The notes under the pieces: generated by a model
Told to the model about the DNA's origin: nothing
Database searches by the model: none
Seen by the model: only the letters and a program-made list of their open reading frames with translations
Position numbers and translations under genes: made by a program
Source of the DNA: an uncultured Pseudomonadales bacterium
GTDB lineage: Bacteria > Pseudomonadota > Gammaproteobacteria > Pseudomonadales > Azotimanducaceae
Reading direction: 5' to 3'
NCBI GenBank assembly: GCA_937775265.1
Contig: CALKBV010000010.1
Span: forward strand, 158,397 to 222,396
Length of the DNA stretch: 64,000 bases
Part shown: positions 63,929-64,000 of the stretch, one piece after another
How the letters are laid out: every line of letters starts with the position of its first letter
Position numbering within the stretch: position 1 is the first letter of the stretch

Positions 63929-64000
63929 ATGATGAAGTCTTTTTATTTCAATACTTTACTGATCCTTCTTGTTACTTTTCCTTGCCTGGCGCTCGGGGCG
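63929..64000 (+). CDS. start of a secreted protein (3' truncated)
   Basis: Open from ATG 63929 (or the ATG three bases later) to the window edge: a lysine then a hydrophobic signal core (FYFNTLLILLVTFPCLALG). The product is unknown. It is divergent from prc across 263 bp, which holds AT-rich promoter-like sequence but no recognised element. Confidence 0.55.
   Translation, partial: MMKSFYFNTLLILLVTFPCLALGA

Overview
The window reads as chromosome of a free-living, probably marine gammaproteobacterium with moderate GC and dense coding on both strands. Evidence for this assignment: a RibBA whose C-terminal GTP cyclohydrolase II half has lost its zinc cysteines, an Xni-type nuclease, a Prc tail-specific protease, split-alpha pntA, a TAtT/DctPQM TRAP transporter, glcDEF, and several acyl-CoA genes. 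No rRNA, tRNA, CRISPR array or prophage was seen. The assignment rests on gene content alone and no species is named.

Layout. 1-1650 is a decayed end: a truncated cupin-like gene, then a multiply frameshifted zinc-ribbon membrane protein pseudogene. 1650-6500 holds regulators (LysR, AraC) and small enzymes (peroxiredoxin-like, methyltransferase, VOC). 6745-9572 is the pntAa-pntAb-pntB transhydrogenase operon on the minus strand, with a clear terminator. 9762-13440 has a promoter, a biotin-dependent carboxyltransferase and an overlapping DsbD-like thiol reductase. 13455-18442 mixes a MaoC hydratase pair, a RAYT transposase followed by a 22-bp tandem repeat, an orphan ExbD, a luciferase-like oxidoreductase, a histidine phosphatase and an enoyl-CoA hydratase. 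18503-24524 carries a DUF2726 protein, a PlsC acyltransferase, an MBL hydrolase and a complete TRAP operon (TAtT-DctP-DctQ-DctM) in which dctP carries a frameshift. 24639-40008 is bracketed by two c-di-GMP genes with nearly matching GAF sensors, a GGDEF cyclase and an HD-GYP phosphodiesterase. Between them, on the minus strand, lie a dikinase-like protein, a small membrane protein, a two-subunit ABC exporter, a rhodanese and a cytosolic gamma-glutamyltransferase, then a heteromeric acyl-CoA dehydrogenase pair (plus strand) and an MBL hydrolase. 40000-47271 has an HDAC-like deacetylase, an orphan oligopeptide-binding protein, a steroid 5-alpha-reductase-like membrane enzyme and an RND/MMPL exporter paired with an MlaC/HpnM-like protein. 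47210-53375 has ribBA divergent from glcDEF, then DUF1330 and a transcarbamylase with altered substrate motifs. 53511-55658 pairs an HMCES protein with a YcaQ-type glycosylase. 55738-61235 is a plus-strand run: periplasmic GGT, xni, phosphomannomutase, alpha/beta hydrolase and a DjlA-like co-chaperone. 61425-63665 is prc, and a secreted protein begins at the right edge.

How the genes work together: several acyl-CoA enzymes (carboxyltransferase, MaoC pair, enoyl-CoA hydratase, two acyl-CoA dehydrogenases) and transhydrogenase suggest lipid or branched-chain catabolism with NADPH balancing. GlcDEF oxidises glycolate, a common algal exudate, and RibBA beside it feeds flavin synthesis. The strongest candidates for something new are the dikinase-like/ABC/rhodanese/GGT cluster, the transcarbamylase with its own leader terminator, and the GAF-matched cyclase/phosphodiesterase pair whose HD-GYP domain is split by about 150 extra residues.
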